Part shown: piece after piece, positions 1 to 8,259 of the stretch
How positions within the stretch are numbered: the first letter of the stretch is position 1
Layout of the letters: each line of letters opens with the position of its first letter
From: Caldifarciminota bacterium
Lineage (GTDB): Bacteria; Hydrothermota; Tepidihabitantia; Tepidihabitantales; Tepidihabitantaceae
Assembly: GCA_026418295.1 (NCBI GenBank)
Contig: JAOABP010000005.1
Span: 1-64,000, forward strand
DNA: 64,000 nucleotides
Reading direction: 5' to 3'
The notes under the pieces: generated by a model
Told to the model about the DNA's origin: nothing
The model's database searches: none
Seen by the model: only the letters and a program-made list of their open reading frames with translations
Translations under genes and position numbers: made by a program

Positions 1-114
1 CGGCAGCTTCTGGTCAGCTGCCGCCGTGCTCAGATGCCGTTCCAGCTCCGGGCTGATCATCCCGAAGCCGAAGGCAAAAAGCACGAGCAGTGTGATCATG
101 ATGTTTTTTATCAT
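1..114 (-). CDS. Secreted protein, N-terminal part only (runs off the window)
   Basis: Reading leftward from an ATG at 114, 38 codons stay open to the window edge. The first 20 or so residues form a signal peptide: MIKNIM, a hydrophobic stretch LLVLFAFGFG, then a mature start like ISPELERHLSTAA. A Shine-Dalgarno GGAGGAG lies just upstream and a promoter sits at 176-203. The ISPELE...LP opening resembles the pro-region of exported subtilisin-like or repeat proteins of this lineage, but too little is visible to assign a family. Confidence 0.6.
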   Translation of the reverse strand, partial: MIKNIMITLLVLFAFGFGMISPELERHLSTAAADQKLP

Positions 115-175
115 TACAGCTCCTCCGAGTTTGATTGATCTTTTTCCATTTTTAACCGAGCCTGACCGTATATAA

Positions 176-203
176 ATTATATCCGGAAGGTTTTTCAGGT
201 CAA
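176..203 (-). promoter_or_regulatory. Promoter for the secreted protein at 1-114
   Basis: On the minus strand TTGACC (198-203), a 16-base spacer and TATAAT (176-181) are followed by a leader of about 60 bases containing GGAGGAG. This is a leadered, Shine-Dalgarno-type unit, divergent from cutA. Confidence 0.6.
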
Positions 204-208
204 TTTTC

Positions 209-237
209 TTGACTGAGCTCAGGCATAAGGGCAAACT
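209..237 (+). promoter_or_regulatory. Promoter of cutA, -10 box 6 bases before the start codon
   Basis: TTGACT (209-214), a 17-base spacer and CAAACT (232-237) end 6 bases before the GTG at 244. No Shine-Dalgarno is present. The transcript would start at or next to the start codon (leaderless). Confidence 0.45.
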
Positions 238-243
238 TTTAAG

Positions 244-591
244 GTGAGGTATCTGCAGGTCTTTGTCCCGGTCCCGGACCGAAGAACCGCAAGCCGGATC
301 AGCCGGACGCTGCTTGAGGAACGGCTGGCAGGCTGTGTCCAGATTTCCGGTCCGATTGTCAGCAGTTACTGGTGGGAGGGAAAGATTGAGCAGAGCCGGG
401 AGTGGCTTTTGCTGATCAAAACGGACAAAGCGCATTACCCCCTTCTTGAGCGGCGGATCCGGGAACTGCATCCCTATCGGGTGCCGGAGATCATTGCCCT
501 GGCGATCACTGCCGGGTATCAGCCGTATCTGAACTGGCTGGTTTCGGAGTTAACCGCGAGCAGAAGCAGATCTGCGGGCAGGAGGAGCTGA
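244..591 (+). CDS. cutA: Divalent-cation tolerance protein CutA
   Basis: This 115-residue protein has the usual CutA1 length and landmarks: LEERLAGCVQI around residues 24-34 with the conserved Cys, SSYWWEGKIEQ at 40-50, the EWLLLIKT strand, and HPYRVPEIIAL near 76-86. CutA1 is a small ferredoxin-like trimer implicated in copper and other divalent metal tolerance; its biochemical role is poorly defined. The GTG start at 244 agrees with the -10 box 6 bases upstream. The stop overlaps the start of the HEAT-repeat gene (TGATG), so the two are probably cotranscribed and translationally coupled. The C-terminal tail (SRSRSAGRRS) extends past the conserved domain. Confidence 0.9.
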   Translation: MRYLQVFVPVPDRRTASRISRTLLEERLAGCVQISGPIVSSYWWEGKIEQSREWLLLIKTDKAHYPLLERRIRELHPYRVPEIIALAITAGYQPYLNWLVSELTASRSRSAGRRS

Positions 592-2222
592 TGCCGGTCA
601 GCCGGCTGATTCTGGAGCTGAGCCATCCGGAACCGGCGGTCCGGCGTGCTGCAGCACATGAGCTCGCCCGGCTTGATCCGGAGGCGGCTGCAGGCGCGAT
701 TGTCTTTCTGCTGAAGGACCCGGAGCCGGAGATTCGCCGGGAGGTGGCAGGAATTTTAAGCCGGCTCGGCAGGACAGCGGAGGAACCGGTAGCCCGGTAT
801 CTTTCAACCTGGGAGGGACCGCCGGAGTTGGCGGTAATAGAGCTTGTAGGGGAGCTGAAGCTGGCAGAAGGGGTGGATTTTCTCCTGAAGCATCTGAATG
901 AACCGGAGCCGATGAAACGACGGGCAATAGCGGTGGCACTGGGCAGGATCGGTGCTGCTTATGCAGATACGCCGGGGATCACCAGCACCCGGGCACTTGA
1001 AGGGCTGCTGGAACTGCTGCGGGATTTGAATCCTGAGGTGCAGATAGCAGCAGCTGAGGGGCTTGCCGGGCTGGGCAGGCAGGAGGCGGTTAATCCGCTC
1101 CTTGATGAGTTGCAGGATGAGAATCCGCAGGTGCGCCGGGCAGCAGCAATCGCACTGGGAAGCATCGGGGTGCCGGCTGCTGCAGCTGAACTGGTTCGAC
1201 TGGCAAATAATGATCCGTTTGCTGAGGTGCGCCAGGCAGCACGGGGGGCGCTGGAGCAGATTTCGGACCGTTCGGTGCGTTCACTGCTGGAGGCTTTGAC
1301 TGCCGAGAATTTAGATGAGCGGGAAGTGGCGCTGCAACGGCTTCTGGAAGCAGGCCCTGCAGCATTGCCACCGTTAATCCGGCTGGCAGGAAGTGATGAT
1401 CCCGGTATCCGCCGGCTGGTTGCCTGGGTGCTGGGTATGCTCGGAGAAGAGGCAGGGCTGGCTACCCTGTTTCAGCTGGCAGAAGATTCGGAAAGTGGCG
1501 TCCGGCTGGCGGCGATTCAGGCGCTGGGCAGAATCCGGCACCTGCGGGCAGCGGAGCGGCTGAGCCGGTTGCTGGAGGATGCGGACCCGAAAATCGCCGG
1601 GATGGCAGCCAATGCCCTGGAAAGGCTGGGAGAGCTGGCAGTAGAGCCGGTTTTCGGGATTCTGACTCATCAATCTCCGGATGTCCGGGTGCGGGCAATT
1701 GATGTGCTGGGCCGGCTCAGACATGAGGGTGCGGTGGAACGGCTCATCAGCGGTCTTGACGATTCTTCATCCTGGGTCAGACTGGTTTCGGCGCAGGCGC
1801 TGGGTGAAATTGGGGATCTGCGGGCGGTGCCGGCGCTGATTGAGCGTCTTGATGATCCGGACCGGCTGGTAAGGGCGATGTCAGCTGAGGCACTGGGCAA
1901 GTTGAGAGATTACCGGGCGAGTATGAAACTGCTGGAGCGGGTGGAAGATGAGAGTGATCTGGTGCGGGCGAATGTTTTTCTGGCGCTGGGGAGGATCGGC
2001 AATCCGATTGCGGTTCCTTTTCTGATGAAGGCGCTGGACGATACCGAAGTCCGGGTGCGGCTGGCGGCGATCGAGGCGCTGGGGTTGTTACGGGCAAAGG
2101 CGGCAAGAGAGAAACTCAGAGCGCTTGCCCGTCCCTGGCCCTGGAGCCGGGAGCCGGGCAGAGTCAAGGACGCAGCACGCTGGGCACTGAGTATGATTGA
2201 TTCCTCCGGGACGGTTATCTGA
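591..2222 (+). CDS. HEAT-repeat protein
   Basis: A 543-residue protein made almost wholly of HEAT or PBS-lyase-like repeats of about 31 residues. The recurring pattern is D-x-VR-x-AA-x-ALG-x-(I/L)-G with a following VxxLIxxL helix, seen for example at EVRQAARGALEQI, GVRLAAIQALGRI, WVRLVSAQALGEI and VRLAAIEALGLL. There is no signal peptide or membrane segment, so it is probably a cytoplasmic alpha-solenoid for protein-protein binding. The ATG overlaps the cutA stop by one base. The end overlaps the end of ftsY by 8 bases (convergent). The partner is not identifiable from sequence. Confidence 0.85.
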   Translation: MPVSRLILELSHPEPAVRRAAAHELARLDPEAAAGAIVFLLKDPEPEIRREVAGILSRLGRTAEEPVARYLSTWEGPPELAVIELVGELKLAEGVDFLLKHLNEPEPMKRRAIAVALGRIGAAYADTPGITSTRALEGLLELLRDLNPEVQIAAAEGLAGLGRQEAVNPLLDELQDENPQVRRAAAIALGSIGVPAAAAELVRLANNDPFAEVRQAARGALEQISDRSVRSLLEALTAENLDEREVALQRLLEAGPAALPPLIRLAGSDDPGIRRLVAWVLGMLGEEAGLATLFQLAEDSESGVRLAAIQALGRIRHLRAAERLSRLLEDADPKIAGMAANALERLGELAVEPVFGILTHQSPDVRVRAIDVLGRLRHEGAVERLISGLDDSSSWVRLVSAQALGEIGDLRAVPALIERLDDPDRLVRAMSAEALGKLRDYRASMKLLERVEDESDLVRANVFLALGRIGNPIAVPFLMKALDDTEVRVRLAAIEALGLLRAKAAREKLRALARPWPWSREPGRVKDAARWALSMIDSSGTVI

Positions 2223-3066
2223 TGAGTGCCCGGGCGTATTCCTGCGGGTTGAACTGCTCGAGGTCATTGAGTCCCTCACCGGTGCCGACGAAGAGGACCG
2301 GGAGTTTGAGTTCGATGACCACCGGGATGATAATTCCGCCGCGGGCAGTCCCGTCAAGTTTGGTGATGATAATACCGGTGAGGCCGAGACGCTGGTGAAA
2401 GATTTCTGCCTGCCGGAGTCCGTTCTGGCCCACGGTTGCATCCAGCACAAGCCAGATTTCCTCCGGTGCACCCGGTTTGACCTTGCTGCAGACCCGTTTG
2501 ATCTTCTCCAGTTCTGCCATCAGGTCCTGGCGGGTGTGGAGCCGGCCGGCGGTGTCGACCAGCACCGTGTCAAACTGCTGCTGGCGTGCCCGGGTTATGG
2601 TATCAAACACAACCGCTCCCGGGTCCTGGCCTTTCTGCGAGTGGACAATTGCCACGCCCGCCCGCTCCGCCCAGATGCGCACCTGTTCCGCTGCGGCGTC
2701 GCGGTAGGTGTCAGCGGCAGCGATGATAACCCGTCTGCCCCGGGCTGCATAGTAGTGGGCTAATTTACCCACGGTGGTTGTTTTGCCCGAGCCGTTGACT
2801 CCGACAATCATGATCACTGCTGGAGTTTCCGGTGCCGGGCGGTTACCGCGTTCAGTTCCGCTCAGTAGCCGGATAATCTCCTGCTCCAGTGCCGCCTGCG
2901 GGTTTTCGCCCGCCCGGCTGAGACGCTCCAGCAGCTGAGCGGTGGCGCGGGCTCCGACATCCGCGCTGATAAGGGCGGCTTCCAGTTCCTCCAGGTTGAG
3001 CGTTTTGGCGGTGATCAGCCGGGAGAGGAGTTGGCGAGTCCGGGCAAGTGTTTCCCGCAGTCCCAT
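2215..3066 (-). CDS. ftsY: Signal recognition particle receptor FtsY
   Basis: A 283-residue SRP-GTPase that receives SRP-ribosome complexes at the membrane. It contains only the N and G domains. The P-loop GVNGSGKTT is at 89-97, DTYRDAA from 119, DTAGR at 171-175, TKLD at 235-238 and the closing GTGE motif near the end. The acidic A domain found in many FtsY proteins is absent. It starts 3 bases after the smc stop, the common smc-ftsY arrangement. The RNA partner is also in this window (SRP RNA at 29.6-29.9 kb). Confidence 0.96.
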   Translation of the reverse strand: MGLRETLARTRQLLSRLITAKTLNLEELEAALISADVGARATAQLLERLSRAGENPQAALEQEIIRLLSGTERGNRPAPETPAVIMIVGVNGSGKTTTVGKLAHYYAARGRRVIIAAADTYRDAAAEQVRIWAERAGVAIVHSQKGQDPGAVVFDTITRARQQQFDTVLVDTAGRLHTRQDLMAELEKIKRVCSKVKPGAPEEIWLVLDATVGQNGLRQAEIFHQRLGLTGIIITKLDGTARGGIIIPVVIELKLPVLFVGTGEGLNDLEQFNPQEYARALIR

Positions 3067-3069
3067 AAG

Positions 3070-6000
3070 TTAATTTTCGGGCAGGGACGATGCCGGGTTG
3101 TTCCGGCGGTAGTCTGCAAGACTGACGGAAATGAGTTTCGAGACCCCGGGCTGTTCAGCAGTTACACCGAAGATGACATCAGCCCGTTCCACCGTTGCGC
3201 GGTTATGGGTAATGATTATCACCTGGGTCTTTTCGGTCATCCGTTTGAGGTAGTCGGCAAAACGGCTGACATTGGCGTCGTCGAGAGGAGCATCAATTTC
3301 GTCCAGAAAGCAGAAGGGAGCGGGTTTCACCCGGTAAAAGGCGAAGAGGAGCGAGATCGCCAGCAGTGCCTTCTCGCCGTCCGAAAGCTGTTCCAGCCGT
3401 TTCGGATTTTTCCCCCGGGGACGGGCAATGATTGCGATTTCTGACTGGAGGGGATCCGCATCATTGACCAGCACCAGGTCCGCTTCGCCCTCGAGAAACA
3501 GCTCCCGGAAGACCTGCTGAAAGTGAAGGCGCACCTCCTGATAGGTGTTGAGAAACTGTTCCCGGGCGTGCCGGTCAATTTCCTTTAATGACTCTTCCAG
3601 ATTCTGTTTTGCCTGCAGGACATCGTCCCGCTGGAAGAGCAGACGTTCAAGGTCCTTTTTTTCCTGTTCATACTCTTCTGCTGCCAGTGGATTTACCGGA
3701 CCCAGGGCGGCAAGCCGGCGGCGAATCTCTTCCAGCCGGTTCAGTTCATCGGCTGATTCTGCTGGCGCCGGACTGAACTGACTGAGATCGGCACCCAGGG
3801 ATTTAGCCTCGTCGAGCAGGGCACGAACTCTGGTTTCCAGTTCGGCGCGCTGGAGCCGGTATTCCAGAAGCCGGTTCTGGTTATTCTGTTGCTGATTCCG
3901 TAACTCGGCAATGTTTTTTTCCAGTTCTGCGGTGGCTGCGGAGACATCGTCAAGGTTGAAGCGGGCATAACTCTGCTCGGCTTCAGCCAGCTGCGCCTGG
4001 AGCTGACCGATGGCACTGTTTAACTGCTCCCGGCTGTCCTTCAGTTGCTGCTGGCGTTCGTGATGGCGTGCCATTGTGGCGGTAATTTCCCCTATCCGCC
4101 GGGATTTGTCTTCAATCGACTGTTTGATATGACCGATTTCGGTTTCCAGATGCCGGACCCGTGCCCGCTGTTCTGCCAGCTGAGCCAGCAGTTCGGAGGC
4201 AGCCTTCAGTTCGTTTTTAACCTGCTGTTCGGCAGCGTTGGAAAGCTGTTCCAGCCGGGCGAGTTTCTGTTCGGACTGTTCGATTGCGGTGCGGAGTGCG
4301 GTCAGCTCCTGCTGATGTTCTGTCAGCGCAGTGGTCAGGGAGCCGGTTAATCCGTTCAGCCGGCGGATTTCCGCATTCAGGCGTTCATATTCCCGCTGCA
4401 GTTCTGCGGCGACGCCGGCAGTGGTGCTCAGCCGGGATTCCAGAGCATAAAATTCCCTTTCAGTCAGGCGGAGCTCACTTTCTGTCTTGTCCAGTTGAGT
4501 CTGCAACTGGAGGCGCTGTTCGTTGAGGCCGGCGGTGGTCTTTTCAATCGCCGCAAGCCGTTCATTGAGTGCGGCAGTACCCTGTTCGAGTTCCCGGATT
4601 CTGCTCAGGATGACCATGCTGCCTGCCTGTTCACCGGCAAGCACGAGCCGGCCGTCGCCCAGGTAGGCATAGCCGTCAGCGGTGACGAAGCGGGACGCCG
4701 GATACTTTTCAATCATTGACCAGAGAGATTCACTGTTGCGGAGGACCGCAAAGGATTCCAGCCATGACCGCAGCAGGGGAGGGGCACCGGTGCGGAGTCG
4801 GACAAACTGGTGGAGCGCGCCGATGATCGCCGGATCCGCTGGTGGTGGGCATTCGGGCAAAGGTGCGGTCGCCAGTGAACTTATGAGCAAGCCGAAGCGC
4901 TCCGTCGGGAAGCGATCAAGGAGCCGGCTGAATTCCCTGGGCTGAATTTTCTCGGTGTTCAGAAAGTCCAGCAGGAAGTTAAAAGCTGCCTCGCAGGCAC
5001 GTTCCCAGCCCGGCTCCGGCTCCAGCCAGTCGCTCACCGGAGTAACTTCGCCCAGTATTTCCCCTGCACCCGTCAGAACCGAGCGGGCAACCCGGGTTTC
5101 GAGCCGGGCAATCTGGGCAGCGTTGTTGGTCTTCTGTTCCTCGAGGTGGCGTTGTTCACGCCCGAGCTCTGCCAGCTGCTGTTCAATGGCAGCAAGTTCC
5201 TGCTGCCGGAGTGTTGACTGCTGTCGCTGATAGTCGAGCTGATGTTTCAGGTGATCGAATTCACTCTGCAGTGTATTGCGGTCCGTTTCTGCCTGATTCA
5301 GTTGCTGATGGAGGCGACGGGCTTCTTCAGTCAGGCGCTCAGTTGTTGTTCTGGTATTTGCCAGTTCTGCTTCGAGGCGAATGATTGTTCCCCGAAGCTG
5401 CTGTTCATTTTCCCAGAGCTGACGCAGCCGGTCGCGCTCCTGCTCTTCCTCCTGGCGGGAGGTAATGACAGTGGTTTCCTGCTGCCGGCTTTCAGTCTGC
5501 AGGTGCTGCAGTTCGACCTCCTGTTTCCGCAGGGTTGAATTGGCGTTTTCCAGCTGGTTAAGCGCGGTGTTAAATATCTGTTGCAGTTCGTTGATTTCCT
5601 GTTCCAGCCGGGTCTTCTCCTTTTGCAGTTCCTCCGAGGCACGGTCAAGAAATTCAGATTCCTGCTGTTCCATCAGCAGTCTTGCCTGCAGTTCCGACAG
5701 TGTCTGACGGCGCTGATTTAATTCATTAAGTGCCTGCTCCCGTTCGCTCTGGATGCCGACCAGCCGGGAATGAAGCTGACGGAGTTCTTCCTCCTGATGT
5801 CGGAGCTGCAGGGTGATTTCGGCAGCGGTGTCTTCAAGCTTTCGGATTTCCAGTTCATTAGCGGCAAGCTGTTCGTTTAATTCCCGGTATGCCTGCTGGA
5901 GTTCCCGGAGCCGGAGACGGCTTTCTTCCTGTTTCAGCCGCTGATAAACCCGGAGCCGGGCACTCTGGCGCTGGAGGCTGCGCACAATTCTTTCCCGTTC

Positions 6001-6573
6001 GGCAATGATATCCTCCAGCCGGGTTAAATCGGTCTGGGTGAGTGTTAATTTGCGCTGGCACTCTTCCTTGGAGTCGCGGAATTTGGCTAAAGTTGCCGCT
6101 TCTTCAAACATCTGACGGATGTTGCCGGCAATTATTTCGCGCATCTGCCGGAGATCAAAAATCGAGTAGGCTTTCGTGCCGATGCCGGTGGAGAGAAACA
6201 GGTCCTGAATGTCACGAAGCCGGCAGGGCTGGCGGTTCAGATAGTATTCACTTTCACCGGAACGGAAGTAGCGGCGCCGGATCTCCACTTCCGAACCGAG
6301 TGCGGGCTGATCTTCGGTGGAGAGGATGAGGCGGACCTCGGCAAAGTTTACCGGCGGCAGCTGAGCGGTGCCGGCAAAAATCAGGTCTTCATTTTTGGCA
6401 CAGCGAAGCACGGCGAATGACTGTTCCCCCAGCACCCAGCGCAGAGCATCGAGAACATTGGATTTGCCGCAGCCGTTCGGTCCGATAATGCAGTTCATCC
6501 CCGGTGCAAAACGGAGGGTTGTTTTTTCCTGGAAGGATTTGAATCCTAAAAGCTGAAGTTCCTTGATATACAC
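3070..6573 (-). CDS. smc: Chromosome partition protein SMC
   Basis: This 1167-residue protein has the full SMC architecture. The N-terminal Walker A is GPNGCGKSN at 31-39, followed by a Q-rich antiparallel coiled coil, a globular hinge at roughly 480-650, a second coiled coil, and a C-terminal head with signature LSDGEKALLAISLLFAF and Walker B FLDEIDAPLDD. It condenses and segregates chromosomes with ScpA/ScpB, which are not in this window. The GTG start at 6573 gives the canonical YIKELQLLGFKSF opening. A -10 box lies 9 bases upstream with no Shine-Dalgarno. ftsY follows directly. Confidence 0.97.
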   Translation of the reverse strand: MYIKELQLLGFKSFQEKTTLRFAPGMNCIIGPNGCGKSNVLDALRWVLGEQSFAVLRCAKNEDLIFAGTAQLPPVNFAEVRLILSTEDQPALGSEVEIRRRYFRSGESEYYLNRQPCRLRDIQDLFLSTGIGTKAYSIFDLRQMREIIAGNIRQMFEEAATLAKFRDSKEECQRKLTLTQTDLTRLEDIIAERERIVRSLQRQSARLRVYQRLKQEESRLRLRELQQAYRELNEQLAANELEIRKLEDTAAEITLQLRHQEEELRQLHSRLVGIQSEREQALNELNQRRQTLSELQARLLMEQQESEFLDRASEELQKEKTRLEQEINELQQIFNTALNQLENANSTLRKQEVELQHLQTESRQQETTVITSRQEEEQERDRLRQLWENEQQLRGTIIRLEAELANTRTTTERLTEEARRLHQQLNQAETDRNTLQSEFDHLKHQLDYQRQQSTLRQQELAAIEQQLAELGREQRHLEEQKTNNAAQIARLETRVARSVLTGAGEILGEVTPVSDWLEPEPGWERACEAAFNFLLDFLNTEKIQPREFSRLLDRFPTERFGLLISSLATAPLPECPPPADPAIIGALHQFVRLRTGAPPLLRSWLESFAVLRNSESLWSMIEKYPASRFVTADGYAYLGDGRLVLAGEQAGSMVILSRIRELEQGTAALNERLAAIEKTTAGLNEQRLQLQTQLDKTESELRLTEREFYALESRLSTTAGVAAELQREYERLNAEIRRLNGLTGSLTTALTEHQQELTALRTAIEQSEQKLARLEQLSNAAEQQVKNELKAASELLAQLAEQRARVRHLETEIGHIKQSIEDKSRRIGEITATMARHHERQQQLKDSREQLNSAIGQLQAQLAEAEQSYARFNLDDVSAATAELEKNIAELRNQQQNNQNRLLEYRLQRAELETRVRALLDEAKSLGADLSQFSPAPAESADELNRLEEIRRRLAALGPVNPLAAEEYEQEKKDLERLLFQRDDVLQAKQNLEESLKEIDRHAREQFLNTYQEVRLHFQQVFRELFLEGEADLVLVNDADPLQSEIAIIARPRGKNPKRLEQLSDGEKALLAISLLFAFYRVKPAPFCFLDEIDAPLDDANVSRFADYLKRMTEKTQVIIITHNRATVERADVIFGVTAEQPGVSKLISVSLADYRRNNPASSLPEN

Positions 6574-6582
6574 TTAGCTTTA

Positions 6583-6611
6583 ATGATATACCGCAGTTTA
6601 CCTCGAGTCAA
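6583..6611 (-). promoter_or_regulatory. smc promoter, near-leaderless
   Basis: On the minus strand TTGACT (6606-6611), a 17-base spacer and TATCAT (6583-6588) are followed by 9 bases and then the GTG start of smc. No Shine-Dalgarno is present. The -35 box touches the T-tract of the upstream gene's terminator. Confidence 0.6.
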
Positions 6612-6613
6612 CA

Positions 6614-6645
6614 ATAAAAAAACCGGGCTCAGCTTGAGCCCGGTT
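6614..6645 (-). terminator. Rho-independent terminator after the thioredoxin-like gene
   Basis: On the minus strand an 11-base GC-rich stem (AACCGGGCTCA with TGAGCCCGGTT, 3-base loop) is followed by a run of T. It lies about 20 bases after the stop at 6666 and separates that gene from smc. Confidence 0.85.
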
Positions 6646-6665
6646 CAAATCGGGAAGCAGTCTTA

Positions 6666-7445
6666 TCAGCGTAGAACTGCCGTCTTGTACCGGATGATAT
6701 ACCGACCGTCGTTCAGCTCGTAGAAGTAAAGACCATTTGGTACCGGCCGGTGGTGTTCGTCAGTGGTGTGCCAGACCGCGGAATGAACTCCAGCCGGAAG
6801 GTTGCCTTCAACCAGTGTGCCGACAAGTTTCCCGGAAGCTGAGAAGACTTTCAGGGTGACGGTGCGTGTTTCCGGCAGCGAGAAGCTTACGGTCTGGGTT
6901 CTGTTTGCGGGATTGGGGGCTACCTGAGTGAATTCCGGTCGCATTGTTGGCTTTTCCTCCGAGACAGCAGTGAGGTACGGTTCGATCCAGCTGCGAACTA
7001 CCGCCTCATTAAACCCTTCCATTGAGCCGACGACAATCCCCGCAGTATCAATCACATAGTTCAGCGGGATGTAGCCATTCATCCGGTATGCGGTCCAGCC
7101 GGATCCGGCATCACGGAAGAAGGGGTAGCTGTATGCGCGGGCATACACCTTTACAACATTTTCCATATCCTGCCAGAGATTGATTGCCAGCGGTAGATAC
7201 CCCTGACTGCCGTATTCATCATACATTGCTTGTATTCGCGGCAACTCCGCGAGACAGGATGGTCAGGTTGACTGCCAGAAGAAGAGTTGAATCACATGTC
7301 CGCGGTATTCCGCCGGGATGGTGTGCGTCTGCCAGGCGGTGTCCGGGATTGAGATGTTTGGTGCTGGATCACCAGGCTGGGGCCATGCCCAGAGCAAAAC
7401 CGGTGCGGTCAGCACCAATAACAGTATGATTACTTTGAGCTTCAC
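6666..7445 (-). CDS. Secreted thioredoxin-fold (TlpA/redoxin-like) protein, probable selenoprotein with UxxC motif and C-terminal sorting module
   Basis: The reading frame is open for 259 residues except for one in-frame TGA at 7263-7265, exactly where the first Cys of a thioredoxin CxxC motif belongs: FFWQST, TGA, PSCLAELP, compared with the family pattern FWxxWCxxCxxELP. If TGA is read as selenocysteine the motif is U61-P-S-C64. Residues 1-20 are a signal peptide. The thioredoxin fold runs to about 155 and includes the cis-proline segment GYIPLNYVID. The last 85 residues form a FlgD-like beta module ending PNGLYFYELN...YKTAVLR, typical of secreted or cell-surface proteins in FCB-type bacteria. 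A GGAGG site supports GTG at 7445; TTG at 7448 is the alternative. Other readings are a nonsense mutation or a base error. A SECIS-like hairpin follows the TGA. Confidence 0.75.
7236..7252 (-). promoter_or_regulatory. Candidate bacterial SECIS hairpin
   Basis: On the minus strand, ten bases after the TGA, TCGCGG pairs perfectly with CCGCGA around a 5-base loop AGTTG. The loop starts 16 bases after the TGA and has G in its second position. As I recall the bacterial SECIS consensus (short stem, small loop with G among its first two bases, 16-37 bases from UGA), this fits at the lower spacing limit. Confidence 0.55.
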
Positions 7446-7472
7446 CAATATGACCTCCTTTATAGTTACTTT

Positions 7473-7500
7473 ATGATAGCGAATTCTGGTTTTGTGTCAA
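7473..7500 (-). promoter_or_regulatory. Promoter of the thioredoxin-like gene
   Basis: On the minus strand TTGACA (7495-7500), 16 bases and TATCAT (7473-7478) precede a leader of about 25 bases carrying AAAGGAGG. Confidence 0.6.
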
Positions 7501-7506
7501 TAAATA

Positions 7507-8259
7507 TTAGATTTTGAGTATTTCAGTCGGATCAACCGGCTTGCCGAATTTACGGATTTCAAAGTGCAGGTGGGGTGCAGTTGCCTGTCCGGTCATGCCG
7601 ACCCGGCCGATTATTTGTCCGACCTTCACTGAATCGCCACGATTTACCAGCCACTGGGCAAGGTGTCCGTAATAAGTTTCGTAGCCTTCGGCGTGTGCCA
7701 GCCCGATAAACCGCCCCAGGATTCGATCGGTGCCCCGGGCAATGACAATACCGTCAGCCGCAGCCCGGACCGGACTTTCCCGGGGGACCGCCAGGTCAAC
7801 TGCAATATGTTCGGGACTGGCACGCCTGGAGACAACATATCCGGAAACCGGTACAAGTATTGGGACCGGATATTTTCCCCAGGGTTGATCAGAAATCCAT
7901 TCCGGGAGGATAAATGAGTCGGGCGTCGTGCCCTGCCAGTCAACGGGTGGTGGTGATAGTTCTACACCAAGCATCCGGGCAAGTTTTTCCCGCTCAATTT
8001 CCAGGTTTTCCAGTTTTTCCCGGAGCTGGGTTATTTTCCTGAATTCAGTTTCCAGTTTCCGGTTCCGCTGGGTGAGATAGACCAGCTGATGGAACCGGTA
8101 GGCACCGGAGGCGACAATTCCAACTGCTGCCAGCACGAGCAAAACCGACAGACATAACAGGGCGAAAAGCAGCCGGGCAAGACCCAATGAGATACTGAAC
8201 CGAAGCGAATTGGGTGTATAGTTGCCGAAAATGAATACGGTGATTTCTTTTTTAGCCAC
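7507..8259 (-). CDS. M23-family (LytM-type) peptidase or peptidoglycan-associated factor
   Basis: A 250-residue membrane-anchored protein. It has a short cytoplasmic N-terminus, one transmembrane helix at about 25-52, a coiled coil at about 60-95, and a C-terminal LytM domain. The zinc-binding HxxxD is present as HIAVD near 151-155 and the HxH as PHLHFEI near the end, so the active-site ligands look intact. The family cleaves peptide cross-links in peptidoglycan or activates amidases. Its GTG overlaps the parB stop by 8 bases, so it lies in the parA-parB transcription unit. Confidence 0.88.
   Translation of the reverse strand: MAKKEITVFIFGNYTPNSLRFSISLGLARLLFALLCLSVLLVLAAVGIVASGAYRFHQLVYLTQRNRKLETEFRKITQLREKLENLEIEREKLARMLGVELSPPPVDWQGTTPDSFILPEWISDQPWGKYPVPILVPVSGYVVSRRASPEHIAVDLAVPRESPVRAAADGIVIARGTDRILGRFIGLAHAEGYETYYGHLAQWLVNRGDSVKVGQIIGRVGMTGQATAPHLHFEIRKFGKPVDPTEILKI

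Noticed and set aside
7263-7265. TGA as a reassigned sense codon genome-wide
   Set aside because: Many conserved genes in the window end correctly at TGA, so the code is standard.
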